This document shows, one piece after another, positions 10,601 to 23,900 of a stretch of DNA of 64,000 nt; the first letter of the stretch is position 1, and the number at the start of each line of letters is the position of its first letter. The stretch comes from Tyto alba. Its lineage: Eukaryota > Chordata > Aves > Strigiformes > Tytonidae. The stretch lies in contig NW_024881324.1 of assembly GCF_018691265.1 (NCBI RefSeq), positions 4,033,730-4,097,729 on the forward strand, given 5' to 3'. A program made the translations under genes and the position numbers. The notes beneath the pieces are model-generated. The model was not told the DNA's origin, ran no database searches, and saw only the letters and a list, made by a program, of their open reading frames with translations.

Positions 10601-13104
10601 CAAAGGCAAAACTTCGGCAGGGAACAGCTTTCTACAGACCCAACCCAAAACATGATGAGATACTAAGCATGTCAAGATTTAGCCTTTTCCCTTTCAAAAC
10701 CAGTATGTTCCCTTGACCTTGCACTTGCTAACAAGAGTCCTAAACACATAACAAAATAATAAAGCAAATAGCAAATGTGTCACATATAGCTCTCTTTTCT
10801 CAAGGGGAAGAAAAGTGGGATGGAAAAGAATCCAAGTGACTCATTCCAATCCAAGCTAGACTCTCAGTCCATGCTGCACGTCGAATGGACAAGTCCTGTC
10901 TCTGTTTTCAGACACCACCTTTGAAATGGGTCTACTTTTCCTCGGCTATCACTTCACTGATAAACCACCAGACTAAACAGCCTCCGCAGGCTGCACTGAA
11001 GACGAGTCCCTGGCTTTCTGTTTGACAACACATTTTCTATTTATTGACCAATTATTTTATGCTCTTGCTGTGCACTGCATTGAGGATCAGGCAGGGATTC
11101 TGACCGCGCAGGAAAGTGGGGTATGAGCATCTTAACAAACACGTGTGTTCAGCACATTTTCCTTCTTTAAGACTAGTGTGGATGGTGTATGGTGAGCAAC
11201 AGTAGCAGAGCTGGGGCAAGCGGAGGTCTTCTCTTACTGACATGGCACCCTCTATTACCTAGTCACATTTGGGTAAAGGCAGAAGGGGACAAAGAAGGAG
11301 AAGATCTGCTGGGAGCTCAGACAGTTAGTTCTGTATTACCAGAAAGTACCAAACCCACCAGCAGTCGAGCAGGAGCCCAGACATACCAGTGCTTGCACTC
11401 CGAGTAATGAAAACAGCTGTGATGATAGCTCTGTCAACAAACAAGGGCTTTATTTTATTTTCCCTCCTTTCCTCCTCCCTTGACCTACCTCCTTCCTCAG
11501 GGTGCAAAGTTCATCTGCGAGGGCCCAGGGAGAGACGTGGGAGCAAGGGTGCTCGTGGCTGTTGAAATAAGGTCGTCGAATGAACAAATCCAAACTCAGC
11601 CCATGCCCTATCATGGACGTGTCATTTTGCAAAGGTTTCTGCTCTCTTTTTCGGACCCTGCGTTGGGTCCCCGCCTCTGCGCGGCAGCAGGGACTGCCCA
11701 GCAGAGACACGGGCACGCAGGGGAAGGCAGGGATGCTCACACACTTAGCTCCTCGCTGCTTCCTTACAAACCACGTTTCCCAGCTGCAGAACCACCCCGC
11801 TGCAGTCTTCTTCCTCCTGTGCTGTCCCCTCCAACTGCTGTTCAGAGAGCAGCCCATTTGTGCCTACGCTGAGGTTTTTAATGGAATAATTGTGACAGTG
11901 GTGACGTGCGATTTTTTTCAACCTCGCTGGTGGTGCTTTGTAGTTCAGCAGGCTGATGTGTAGATGCTGAGGTTTCTTGGAAAAGCGTTCTTAATGTGGG
12001 ATGTCTCTGGAGGCCTAGAGCAAATGCTGGCTATATCATCATCTTCTTCAATATTTTCTCTTTGCCAGCGGCTTCTGTTTATTGCTGTTTCGGCAGCTGG
12101 GCCCTCACCATTTAGCCCCAGCAAAGGAACAGAAAAAGAAGAGCAGCAACAACACGTCAGTGGTAGCAGGGTAATAACAGCAGTGGAAATGTACGGCGAG
12201 ATCTGGGGGCTGAGGGCTGCATGTGGCACCCCTGTGATAAAGCAATAATAAACTTCTTAAGCTCTGTCAGTTACGTCTTTTTCACTGGGTGCAAGTTATG
12301 TGATACATAGCAGACACAGGAAACAAGTCTTCACCTTGAATATTCTCTGTGTGGCATAAGCTGGCAAAAATAGCCTCTGCTCTCCAGTTGCAGGGAGTGA
12401 GGGAAATGCACGCTCAGCCTGGCTCTCACACGCAAATCCCTTCACCTCCCACCCCATTTTTTGGAAGGCCTTACCACATGTGGCTGTGGGAAGCAGTCCT
12501 TCCCAATGACATTTTCTTCAGCTTCACAGATTTTTCTGGAGGAAATCTCAGCTGCTGTCTGCAGCAATAACTTTGCTGCCTTTCTTTCCATTCCCCACTC
12601 ATGGAGAGAGCAGTGGGGTGAAATTAGCCATGACGGAGAAAGGCTCTTAAGGAATTTGGATAGGTCAGCAGAAGTGGAAAGCCAGGATACAGACTGCAGC
12701 AGGACATGCATTCTGGAAGGATAAACTGAGATTTGCAGCATTACTCTTTGCTTCTGCTAATACCTGGTCTCCAGTCTTTCTCAGCTGCAACTTTCAGCCT
12801 TGATCATCTGCATTTTTTAATAGCTGTTCAGGGCAAAAGCAAAAGCAAAGGTTTTTACAATGGGATTTTCTCTAAGGCTGGTGGATATGCTTCTACAGCT
12901 GCAAAATCTGAACTGGAAGAAATAATACATAAAATGAAGAGTTTTAAAACTAAAACTTCGAGTGAACAACAACTTTACACTACTTGCCATTTTTAGAGGA
13001 AATTACATAAACAGATGTAGCATGTTCTGAGTCCACGTGTTGTATAATGTAGACAATCTCATGTGCTGGAACTCTGGACACTGAACCACCACATCCTGAG
13101 GGGT
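7691..13104. other. Intergenic, IGFBP1 3' side
   Basis: Space between the 3' ends of IGFBP1 and IGFBP3. No coding exon, RNA gene or repeat family was recognised. There is a pair of T-rich runs at about 9857-9885, an A run at about 10119-10131, and scattered short open frames with no domain or codon signal. Confidence 0.6.
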
Positions 13105-13250
13105 TCATAGGATCACATGATGGCTGAGGTTGGCAGGGACCTCTGGAGGTCGTCTGGTCCAACCCCCCTGCTCAAGCAGGGCCACCTAGAGCTGGTGGCC
13201 CAGGAACATGGCCATGTGGCTTTTGAATAACTCCAAGGGCAGACTCCAAA
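13105..13250 (-). mobile_element. CR1 LINE 3' tail fragment
   Basis: Reverse-oriented copy of the CR1 3' end. Read on the - strand it runs through the hallmark AGGTGGCCCTGCTTGAGCAG and the GGTTGGACCAGACGACCTCC-like stretch to a degenerate ATCCTATGA terminus near 13105. The same segment occurs in + orientation at 51290-51390 of this window. CR1 copies are normally 5'-truncated, as here, so this is a dead fragment. Confidence 0.9.
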
Positions 13251-13445
13251 ATCAAATGAAGATTAAATACTTTCCAATTGGAAGAGGATAACCAGGTCCA
13301 CTGGACATACCGAAACTCTTCTCTTCCAATGGCCTTAAACAAAATTAATTTTGCACACTTGCAGATGAAGGCATGGCCGATACTGACCACGAAAACCTTG
13401 CCCTTGGAATACTCTGATACTCATTTTGGATTTTATTTTTGGCTC

Positions 13446-13449
<4 letters not shown>

Positions 13450-13477
<28 letters not shown>
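13450..13477. repeat. poly(A) run
   Basis: About 28 consecutive A. No adjacent retroposon body was recognised. Confidence 0.9.
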
Positions 13478-13479
<2 letters not shown>

Positions 13480-16167
13480 AGTAGGGGAAGAAAAAGGGGT
13501 CATTTCTAATATATAAAGCAAACATATTCTTCTGATGGAAATGAATAGATCTGAGGAGTTCCTTACGGCACAGCAGGACCACATACAAAACAGCTACCTA
13601 GATAAACATTTCATTTTGAATACTAACATGCTTTGGCATCCAGGAAAATTGCTCAGCACTTTTCATACTTTCAATATAATTCCTATTGCTAATACATAAA
13701 ATCTCTATGGAGCCATCTTTGCTTACACAGTTTAAGAGAGTGTCTAGAGATACCAAAAAATGATTTCCCAAAAGGTCTGCAAAACCATTACTTAAATTTA
13801 GGGCTCAGTTCAATAAAGAATTATGCTGTGTTACGGTTTCTATGGAATTTAGTAATAAAAAGTTCAGACTGTACTAAAAACTAATTAATTCTGTGGGTTT
13901 GGTATTCATTGAAGGCTCTCTCCCCTGTGTGCCAATAGCTAACATTATGCCCTGAAGGGCGTGCATGCCAAAAAGGTGGAAAAGGATATTCTGAGCTGAA
14001 AAGACTATAGCACAGTAGGTCTATTAAAAAAGGGAACACTCTCAAATAGTTCAAAAGATAATAGAGCTGCCTGCAGGCAGCTTTAACTTGCATTCTGGTC
14101 AATTACATGCAACTATTTATTACACTGGTTAAAATAAGTACTTACCACATCAATCTGGGCTACATATGGTAACCATGTATCATCTAGAGATGAAATAGGC
14201 TCAAAAAGACATTATCAGCTTTTGCAGTACGTACATTAAGCTTTTGTAGTGCCTTCCCATGCAAATCTTTGCCATCTACATGTTAGCAGCTACAGGGATT
14301 TTTCTGAGACTTCATAATGGTCACTCAGAGCACCTGAGATTCTTCAAAAAGCTGACAAATGTTAAAAAAAAATAAGCCACCTGAGCTGAAGGCAGTGAAG
14401 GCACCAAAACAGGAGGTATTTTTCTCATGTACTGGTTCCATTTTTTGCCACCAAAGTCCTCCACTCAATGCAGCTCTTAGCAGTAAACATTTCTAATCTG
14501 TGTGGGGAGGGAGATCTTGCCCTGAACTGATACTGACCCACACAATTTCTTCGTGCTGCCCACATTATGTTGTTTGGATGCAGCCCACAAATATTTTTGT
14601 TTGAATTGCAGCTTGGCTCCCACAGCCACGAGAAAAATCTTTGAATGACAAGTAACTTGTCTATTGAATTGAACACTTGTCTTCATAGAAATAGGAATGT
14701 TTAAAAAACAAAAAGGATTCTGATTCTTTTCATTTTGAAGAGTGATTTTTTTGGGGGGGGAAAATAATGTTATTTTGCATTTCATACCAAGAATGCCAGA
14801 ACACCAGATAGACAACAGGAAGTATCCAATACTAGTGCTAGCAACTGTGCTTGTAAAAATATCTAAAAGGCAACTTCTGAAAAAGGGGAAGCTTTAAATT
14901 ACAGGCAAGAATTTTTTTTTTTGGCTATTTTTAGACACAGTTTTTGTTTTAAATATCTGTTGGAAGCCAAATAACCAAACTGATTTGCACAACCACATCA
15001 TTATTTTTTTTTCTCGTTATGGTTGTATGTCTTCTCTGCTACATACCAAAAGCCATTAGTACCGGTAAAGGAGCTGAATGCAATTTCTTAAGTAATTCAT
15101 GTGGGAGATCGCTTGCTTCAGTCAGTTTATTTTTGAAAAAAATACTACATCTCAAGGAACTCAAAGATGGTGCTCTGCACAGATCAGAGTATCACCCAAG
15201 GTCCTAGCCAGCTTCTTCTATGTTGATTTGTTTTTAAGGGTAGGGCAAAACATAAAAAGCTTAAAAACTTGACAAAATACACCAAACAGAAATACCGCCA
15301 CAGGCTGTTACAGCATTTCTTTGCATACTGGCAAAATGTGCCTTGCAAGGCAGCTATCTACCTTTTCGGTGAGATGCTGTTTTTCTCTTTCAGAAGGCTC
15401 ATGAGATAGCAATTAAAAAAAACCCACAAGGTGAAATACTATCTCACTTTCATGAATCCAACCCTTATTTTCCTATGTATGGTTACATGACCAGCTATTG
15501 GTGTATATATAACTTTCTTCCCTCTGTGAAACTATTTGAAAGGAACTGGTTTACAACTTTAGAAAAAAAAAAAAGGCTCAGCATTTATTTTTTTTTTTTT
15601 TGCCAACAAATCTTTGCAGGCATTACAATTGCATTAGCAGTTAAAGTATTGCAATGAATCTTGACCTCACAAAGCTTTCTGTAGCCATCTGTCAGGAAAT
15701 CTGCATTAGCCTGGAGTAAGCATCACTTCACGTACACTTTTTTTCCTTACTCTTTAAGGTTAAAAAAATTCAGTTTTAACGATGATATGAACTCATTAGG
15801 TAGAAATTAGGAAGATGTGCAAGAATACACACAGGGCTGTTCAGCTAATACATTTCAGGGTACAGCTTTAAACATCTCATTAAGGTGACTGGCTGCCTCA
15901 ATCCTGGCAAGCTGCATATCCAAACCTTTCCACGTCAGAGTTTCAAGACATTTTCCATTGCTGGCAGGAGCAAGGGTGGTTGCAATTCATGGGGCAGGAG
16001 AGGAATGGGCTCCTCGGCCCCCCAGTCTCCCCTCCATCAGCACAAGCCCTGGTCCCAGAGGCTGGAAACCCACTGCCCTCAGTTCCCAACCCAACAGGAA
16101 ATAACAGCGCTGATCGTTTCTTTTTTCTACAGTGACATCAAACATTTATAGTGACACATATAAGAAT

Positions 16168-16225
16168 ATATTATATATTTATATAAATATATAAAATATT
16201 TATATAAAATATATAAATAAATATA
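16168..16225. repeat. AT-rich palindromic low-complexity tract
   Basis: Alternating TATATT/ATATAAA sequence with extensive self-complementarity, about 1.6 kb beyond the IGFBP3 stop codon. Confidence 0.85.
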
Positions 16226-17156
16226 CAAAATATGGCATTACTTTCCAGAGAGATGTTACATTTCACAAGCCACCTTTCCTTATCCAGATTTCATTGTCAT
16301 ACAGAATTTGTCATGAAGTTCAGTAAACAATCAGCCTCAAAAAAAAAAAAAAAAAAAAAAAGTTGCCAAAGTCTTCCTTATGTGAAAGCATCACATACCA
16401 GCACAAAACCAAATCCCTTCCCTTCCAATTAAAAGGACGTATAATATCATGGCAGAACACTTGGTTTAAATATTTAAACCTGATGGTTCTTACTCTATGC
16501 TTAGATGCAGGCAAATAATTTCTACCAAAGTCAAAGCAAGCAACAATTGTGTGCAGCGTAAATGAAGCACATGGGTCTCAACACCCAGGTCCACCATCCC
16601 CCCCATCTTGTCAGCACTGTCACAAACAGGAGTTCCTCATACAGAATATGTGCTTTGGTAGAGTGTACAACACAGAATAGATACAGCTTTTCAAAATAAA
16701 TAAGCAAATAGAAAGGGTGGTACTGTAATGGCAATCTTTCGTCCATGAATATTCTCTATTGGTGTGAGAGCAGGAAATGTAAGCCCTGTTGCACAAACTG
16801 AAGCGAAGGACAGACAGAAGAATGCTTTACTGAGAGCTTCAGTGCAACTGTTATCCTTTCCAGTGGCATAATTCAGTAATGGGTACATTAGAAATACCAA
16901 TAAAAAAAAAAATTAGAAAAAAAATATTATCTTGGTATGTGTAGTTACTTCAAACAACAAAACTTAGTATCTTCTGGAAACACTTCCTTTGCTCCACAAA
17001 TTCATTTCTATTATCTAGAATAGGTCAGCGAGTATGCATATGGATCTATACATATTTGTAAATCATTCCATACCCTTAACTTTCTCTTTGCATACAGAAG
17101 TATACACTAGAATTATTGTGTAGTATTTGGTATTCACATGTGACATTTAAATAAGG

Positions 17157-17787
17157 TTTATTAAAAAACAATTATATTAAATACAGACTAACAGAATATT
17201 CATAATATATTTTACAGAAAAAAATACCCATGTCTTTATTTTAGAAATACGTTTCTTTAAAAAGTTCGAGATTTTTTTATAAAACTTTTTTACCCGTGAA
17301 GTTTCCCCTCAGACCTGTAAAAAAATGCTTAACCTTTAAATCCTTGTGGTTTTTTTTTTTGTTTTGTTTTTATTTTTTTTTTGTTTGTTTTGTTTTTGTT
17401 TTTTTTTTTTTAAATACTTTTACAAGCTTACAATCTATAAATTCTTTACAATTGAAAAAAAAAACCCAGTATCTTTCGGGATCAGATTGGTCACAGGCTG
17501 TTCTTTAAAAAGTCAGTGGAGACTCCCTGAATCCATTCCGAAGTGCCTCTCGTTCTTCTCTCTCTGGGTGTCAATAGTGCAGGTTGACGTCGGGATTCGG
17601 AGCTCCCTGCGTGTCCCACGGGAAGCCCAGTGCCCGTGGAGGCTGGTGGCTCCCCAGCCGCCTGCTGCGGGAGGCAGAGCTCGGTCCTCCGCGCCCAGCG
17701 CAGCCCGCGGCCTTTGCCCAGCCCCCCCGGGGTCCCTGCGAGGTCCGGTGGCCACGCACAGATGCCAGAAGAGCTGGCACCCCGCCC
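17157..17787 (-). other. IGFBP3: IGFBP3 3'UTR (minimal extent)
   Basis: Sequence following the IGFBP3 stop on the - strand. Candidate AATAAA hexamers, read on the - strand, lie at 17369-17374 (inside an A-rich tract), 17235-17240 and 17157-17162. A longer 3'UTR is possible because the mammalian one exceeds 1 kb. The A-rich tract (T-rich on +) spans about 17350-17412. Confidence 0.45.
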
Positions 17788-17913
17788 TCATTTGCTTTCC
17801 AAGTTGTAGCAGTGGACATCCCCCTTCCCCTTCCCATCGTACCCGGGAAGCGGCTGTCCGTACTTATCCACGCACCAGCAGTAACCTCTTTTTCGGCCTT
17901 TGGATGGGCGACA
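17788..17913 (-). CDS. IGFBP3: IGFBP3 coding exon 4: basic region and end of thyroglobulin type-1 domain
   Basis: Encodes residues 242-282 and the TGA stop (17788-17790). It opens with CRPSKGRKRG, the basic motif linked in mammals to heparin, acid-labile subunit and importin binding. CWCVDKYGQPLPGY follows. The penultimate part reads KGKGDVHC, so this copy has a KGD tripeptide (residues 271-273; 17818-17826) at the position of KED in the human protein. Confidence 0.95.
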   Translation of the reverse strand, partial: CRPSKGRKRGYCWCVDKYGQPLPGYDGKGKGDVHCYNLESK

Positions 17914-20900
17914 CTGAAACACAATAAAAGACCCCATTAACGTTTTTTTTTTTTCCCCTCTTAAGCGTTCTATAGCAGGGATACCTGCTCATTTGATAGC
18001 TGGCCGTATCCTGGCTGCGTCTGACAGAATCAGAGTATTTATTACCACTACGAGGTATTACAATAAAAAGATTCCCTGCTCTGCCTGTCAACTCCTTTGG
18101 GTCTAATTACCCCACCATAAAGCTGCTCAGGGAACTATCAGAAAACAGCCTTACGAACTACACTCCCGCTATTATATTAGGCAGCACAGTTGCCCCCTTT
18201 GAATACCAGGACTACTTACACCAGTATGGGCTGATGACTGGGGCCCAAGTTTGGGAAAGAAAGTTAACACATTTGTTCTACGCTCAAGCACAGGTCTGGC
18301 AAAGACGGCCACTGCAGCAATAAACACCCTCGGCTTCCATCTGTTTGCTGGAAGAATTTCAATACCGTAGTTGACATTTATTAACAGATACATAATCCTT
18401 CCGTAATAGAGTTATCACTTCAACAACTGCTAGGCATATTGGAACTTTACATGTATATTTTCCTATAAATAAGGTTGATTATATACTGTAGACTATAGGC
18501 TACAGTCTATAACCTGTGTCAGCTTTAGAAGTGGCCTGGTGGAATTTGCTAGCAATGCTGACCAACCTGAAACTACCACAGGCGACGACACCAAGCTTCT
18601 TTAGGAACAACAATGCCATAAAAATGCATTGTGAAGTCTAGTATGTGCTAAGTAATGCTCTTCCCAAAGAACCAAGAATGGTAAAAACTAGACAAAAGGA
18701 GATTACATCCTGCAGGTTGCATTCAATATGCAACCCTGGACAGAGCTACATACTGTGAACCTCTAGGACCCCACAAGGTCTTCACCCATTTGAAAGACAC
18801 GTGTGTCCAGAACACAGATTATCTCCCTAGGCTTGCCAGTGTCAACCTCACTGCCAAGACACACAGCCTCCGTGTCAGCTGAATTTTCAGATTTGGAGAC
18901 GCGGGATTCGCTGCAAATGGTAAGAGAGGTGGCTGTTCAGTCAAGACAGACTTACAAAGGAGGCAGTGACACAAATACACCTCACTTTTCTAAGACTTTC
19001 AAAGACTAAGGTTTCATCTGTTGCCTCACCAACATGAAGGAAGATAGGCTAGACTGAAGCCACTTACGGCCCTCAGCACCATAAAGGCTATCATGCAAGC
19101 AGAGTAAATGCCTCCTGAGATCACACTCCTGGCAATTCAAGTATTCCAGAGGTTCAGGCCGGTACAAGTCAGGTGAACTTTGCCACTACTGCTCAACTGC
19201 TTGTTCTCCAGAACCTAACAGGCACGTCCTCATCTCCCACGTGGCTACATCAGTGGCTCGCACAGCCAAGTGTCTTTTCCGTGTGCAGGTACTGAAGGAA
19301 ACCTCAAGCATGTGCTGGGCTTCACCTGACCCTTTCTGCATCTAGTTTAGCACCTCAGGCGAAAGGGTGGCATTCTGAACAGAACTGTCAATATGGGACA
19401 CTCAGCCTGGACCAGCACACTGGCCCCTGAGGCTACTGATTTGCAGCAGCAGGGAGTAGGGCAGACGGTCAGTGGACACTAGGAACTTGTGAATGAGAGA
19501 TGGGAGCAGCTATCACACATTCAATACTAATTTTTGAACCAGCTTCCATCTTGTTTATTTTATTTTAGAGCAAATGAAATAATGTTCGTCACTAACTGCA
19601 AGTTAAATTACCCTTGTGATATATTTTTGAGTAACGAGTCCTATGCAGAAATAATAGAATGCCTTCTCTTCCTTGAATTTGCAGTCCTTCTGCATTAGCC
19701 CTATACAAATGGACGGCAGCAGGATCATGCTTGAAGTACATACCAGCTTATTCTTGGAGAGGGTGAAAAAGTTCAAACCTACTGAGAGAACAGCTACATT
19801 AATAATTTGCTAAACTACGTGGCTAGCTGCATTTGAGTTCTAGTTACCTGTTTGGCTGGTTTTCTTGGACTGTATCTTTAAATGTAAGTTTTACAACTTA
19901 TTTTTATTGTCTCAAAAGTCTGACTAGAGCTTGCACGTATTCTCCGGGATTTCCGTGACGGGCTGCTCACAGTCCACCAACCATGGGAAGTTTTCCTTCA
20001 ATTTTGGTAGCAACTTAAGTGGTATTGACATCTAGTGACTGAGAAATTCATAAACAACAGCCTTTCCACAGTTCAAATTTTACTTACGAGGAAAAAAGGC
20101 AGCAGTTCTTGAGCTGTTTTTCCCAAGAGAGCAGGCACAGATGGAGCCCGAATTAGAGCACAGGGCTTCTGGCTGCCAGCCTGATGCTCCAGCAAGGAAA
20201 CTACACTTCTGCTAGTAATAGTAACACAGCCTCCCCTTTTAGAAGTACTGTATGAAATATGTTACACAACTCTTGCTGATTCATAGGCTTGCATCACTCT
20301 CAAAACAAATGATCAATTAAAGTTATCTCATGTTGCTGGAGGTTTTGATTGTTTTTTACAGTTGCATAATCAATTTTTGGAATTAACTACAACATGAATT
20401 TAGTCTGCCAGAACACGTTCCCTATTTCTACTATTTTTATTTCTTCCAGACAACCCATTTGGAAAACAAAATGCTTAGATCTTTCTACAGCTGTAATAAT
20501 GCGCTGTGAGGAAACAATTTACCTTTTCCAATCTGCAATTTTGTACTACCTGCTCAGCCATGCTGTCAGTAGGAAAGCACTTCTGATTCGAAACTGATGC
20601 TCAATCCTGAAGTAGCTAGCTTGCATTCGCTGCAGAAGTGGTGGATAGTTTGCATGGAAAAAAAAAAATATAAATATCCACTCTTCCGAATTTTGTACTC
20701 CACATGCATTTCAAGGCTCTGCCCAGCTCTTCTGTATGGCTTCAGAAGTCCGAAAAGCTGGAAGACTGCCCAAGCGGTGGAGCCAGTAATTACTTCTGCT
20801 AGAAACACCAGCTGCCAGCTTCCATGCCACCTGCCCCTCTCCCTTCCACAAAGAAGTGCCGCAGAGGCATTCGTGGGGCACAGCAAAGCATATGGTATCC

Positions 20901-23900
20901 CACCAAATTCCTGGTCAGCCCAGAGGTCTCCGTGGAGCTACAACTGTGGTCTCCTGGAACAGACTGCAGACAGCACTGACATACACCTCGGGCCATGCTG
21001 GCTCCCGTCAAGCCCAGCTCTGTTTTCAGTGGAACAATGCCAACTCGCATCTAGGTGAGTATCTGGCTCCAGTACACAAATATGGGGTAATTCTAGTAAT
21101 TGCCCCATATAATAATTCTAATTTCATCAAAACCTTTTCTTCCATGCTTGAGGCAGAAACGTGCCTGCATCAACCTATTCCACGTAAATATACCTATACA
21201 CCACAGCTGAATAGTACAACCTTACATGTGTGATTTATTAAGACAAAGAATTCTACTTTAATAGGTCTGATTTTAAAAAAGTTTATATATAAACACAAAG
21301 TGTGAAATATTTTTCATGTTATACCCTGACAGACAAATTTATGTTCTTAAAATGGCTTCACATATGCAAATTACCCCGTATGGTTTTTCCTGAAAAGTCA
21401 ATTTCTAGATATCCACAAGTGAAAAATAATTGCTTTCAACTTGACTGGAAGAGCAGGTGTCCAGGAAGGCAGAATACACTAACACGTGAAAAGCCTCCTG
21501 AATGAGTTTTAACGGCTTCCAAGGTGATCATAATTTATCGGGTTCTTACCATCACACACCCATCTACACTATCATCCCAGGCAGTGGTTTGGGCAGCTGT
21601 TTCCAGAATTAAAACCGCCTAGCTCACACTCGTTTTTTTGATGGATTTACTGTCTGTTTCCTACTAGCAGAAGCTGACTCGTGTAAACCCAAATGGGAAA
21701 GACAAGATGGTCCAACAAACAAAATCTGTGCTAACAGAGGGTTTGCCTTGAGGAAAAACTTAGGAGCAGCTTCTGAATTCAGGAATTTTTGGAATTATAC
21801 CAAGAAGCGCATTTGGAGGGAGGTCACTAACTGAACACTGGAATTAGATGGGATGTGCACACTAAGCAAAGAACCTGGCACGTCTTGCACTTCCCCGCGT
21901 TCCTGAATGAGCTTCGAGGGCAGCACCAAATGGAGAATGCTGCCCCAGCTCAACCCAACACAACCGAAGCAGAAATACCTGCAGTTTAAGTCTGCATCTG
22001 TCAAGGAAGGTCACAAACCAGAACCAAAGAGGGCTGAGAAGCCATCCTTGCTGCAGAGTAACTACCAGATATATCATTTTCACGCTAACATGACCTGGAT
22101 TTTGGAAACGATCTGCGTAGCACATACAGGACAGATACTTACCTCTCTCAAGTTGCTTTTTGTAATACGATCCAGTGCAGTTCTTCTAGGAACACTCAAG
22201 CAGCTATTTACAAGCCAAAGCATTGATCTATTGCAGTCATATGGTAACAGCAACATTTAGCTCTGTGGGTTATTACAGAGGCACTGCTTTTTTTAAACCA
22301 AAGGGCATTGGTATCTAGGACACCAGCCAACCCATGTGTGATTAGGTATGAAGTTTCTCAAATGAATCTGTTGTCATGACCAACAGAAAATAAAAACACT
22401 GTCCCCACTTGACAAGGTTCAGCACTATCTATCTGATCAGGTCCTAAAACTGGCAATGAACTAGCTCCCCTGTAAAATGATAGATAATGAATCTTGAAGG
22501 CAAGATCCTTCAGCAGAGATGCAGAAAAGGTGAAGCACACTCATTGAAATGATCAAGACTCTGTACTTACTTGCTTTTTCTTGTAGAACCCCTTCTTGTC
22601 ACAATTTGGAATATGAAAGCCCCTGGGACTCAAGACATTCAGGATCTTTAGGTGGTTTAAAGTGTCTTCCATTTCTCTACGACAGGGACCCTGTTAACAA
22701 GCACATTTTAGAAAGCACAGATGAAACTTCATTCCCAAGTTCTCTCTTTCACACAAGAGTTAATAATCCTTTAAAGGGCAAGAAGCACAAACCCAAACAA
22801 ACACATTAAAACGAAGGGATGGCTGGATACAGCAAAAGGCAGACTATTCTTCTGACTTTCTGCTTCACTCAGGATGAACTGATTTCTAAACACTGAAGGC
22901 CCTATGCTATGCTGAGGCACAGACTGACATTTCCAGTTGAAATCACAGGCGCATATACATACAGGGAGGCTTAACCAGCATGTAAATCAAGCATATATAA
23001 CATAACTTAGATTTGGAAAAGCTGGCCTTGCATCAAGTGGGAAAAGAAGGGTATGCAACTAGAATTGCAATACTTGGTAGATTTTTTTCCTAATGGCATT
23101 TGATTTTTGCGATTCTGCTGGATTTGAAAGTTTAAATGAAATGGATTTAGTTGAAAACAAGTAGTTTAGCGTAATGTATATGTATAAAAGTACTGCAACT
23201 TTGGACAACAGTCCCCAATTTCAACTGGACTAAATGGAAGCAGCCATGCAAAAGCACTGGTTACATACAACAGTCTCATTAGGTAAGCATGTCACTTTTT
23301 GCCTCACTTTCTCCACCTGCAAAAGGCAACAACAACATAGTGAGGATCAGCTCGAGGACAAGGAGCCAAAAAGAACTTCCAGAAGCACTTTTAAGAGCAT
23401 GTCTCATACACCAGCTAATTATTTCTCACTGCAGCCCTTCAGGGTAGGGAGTAAGGTGTTACAAGCTCCACTCTGCAGTCAGAAAACCAGGAACGGAGGA
23501 GTTCACGTTTTGCCAGGGGCCAAGGCAGCAGCCTGTGTCAGCAGCGGGATGGGGATCCCAGAGTCGCAGCCTGCAAACTCTGTGCTCACCTACGCTCCTG
23601 CCTGGGCACGATACTGACTCGGTCCCACTTCTTCAGCGGAGACCCGAAAAAAATTCCTTTGCATGGTTGCATGGGTTTAAAATGTTTAAGTTGCTGTATC
23701 AACACAAAGACTCGTTTGGTGCAATTTTTAATTAGCGAAGTAATGACATTTATACTTTCAAGACGTAATATTAGTAGTTTGCTCACGCAAAGTGCCTTTC
23801 ATGTGAGTGTCTGAAAGCATATAGACTCCACAGTTCTACTGGAGTTTAAAATTTATTTTTTTTTTTTGGTTAGCAAAGACCTTCCTTGCTGCATTCATAT

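Larger units (their letters stand above)
13251..17156. other. Intergenic, IGFBP3 3' side
   Basis: AT-rich DNA without recognised exons. It holds A runs at 13450-13477 and 16339-16361, and an AT microsatellite-like block at 16168-16225. Part of this stretch could belong to a longer IGFBP3 3'UTR, because the polyadenylation site used is not certain. Confidence 0.5.

Noticed and set aside
20597..21058. 153-codon + strand frame within IGFBP3 intron 3
   Set aside because: No recognisable motif, opposite strand to the host gene, no promoter or splice context seen.
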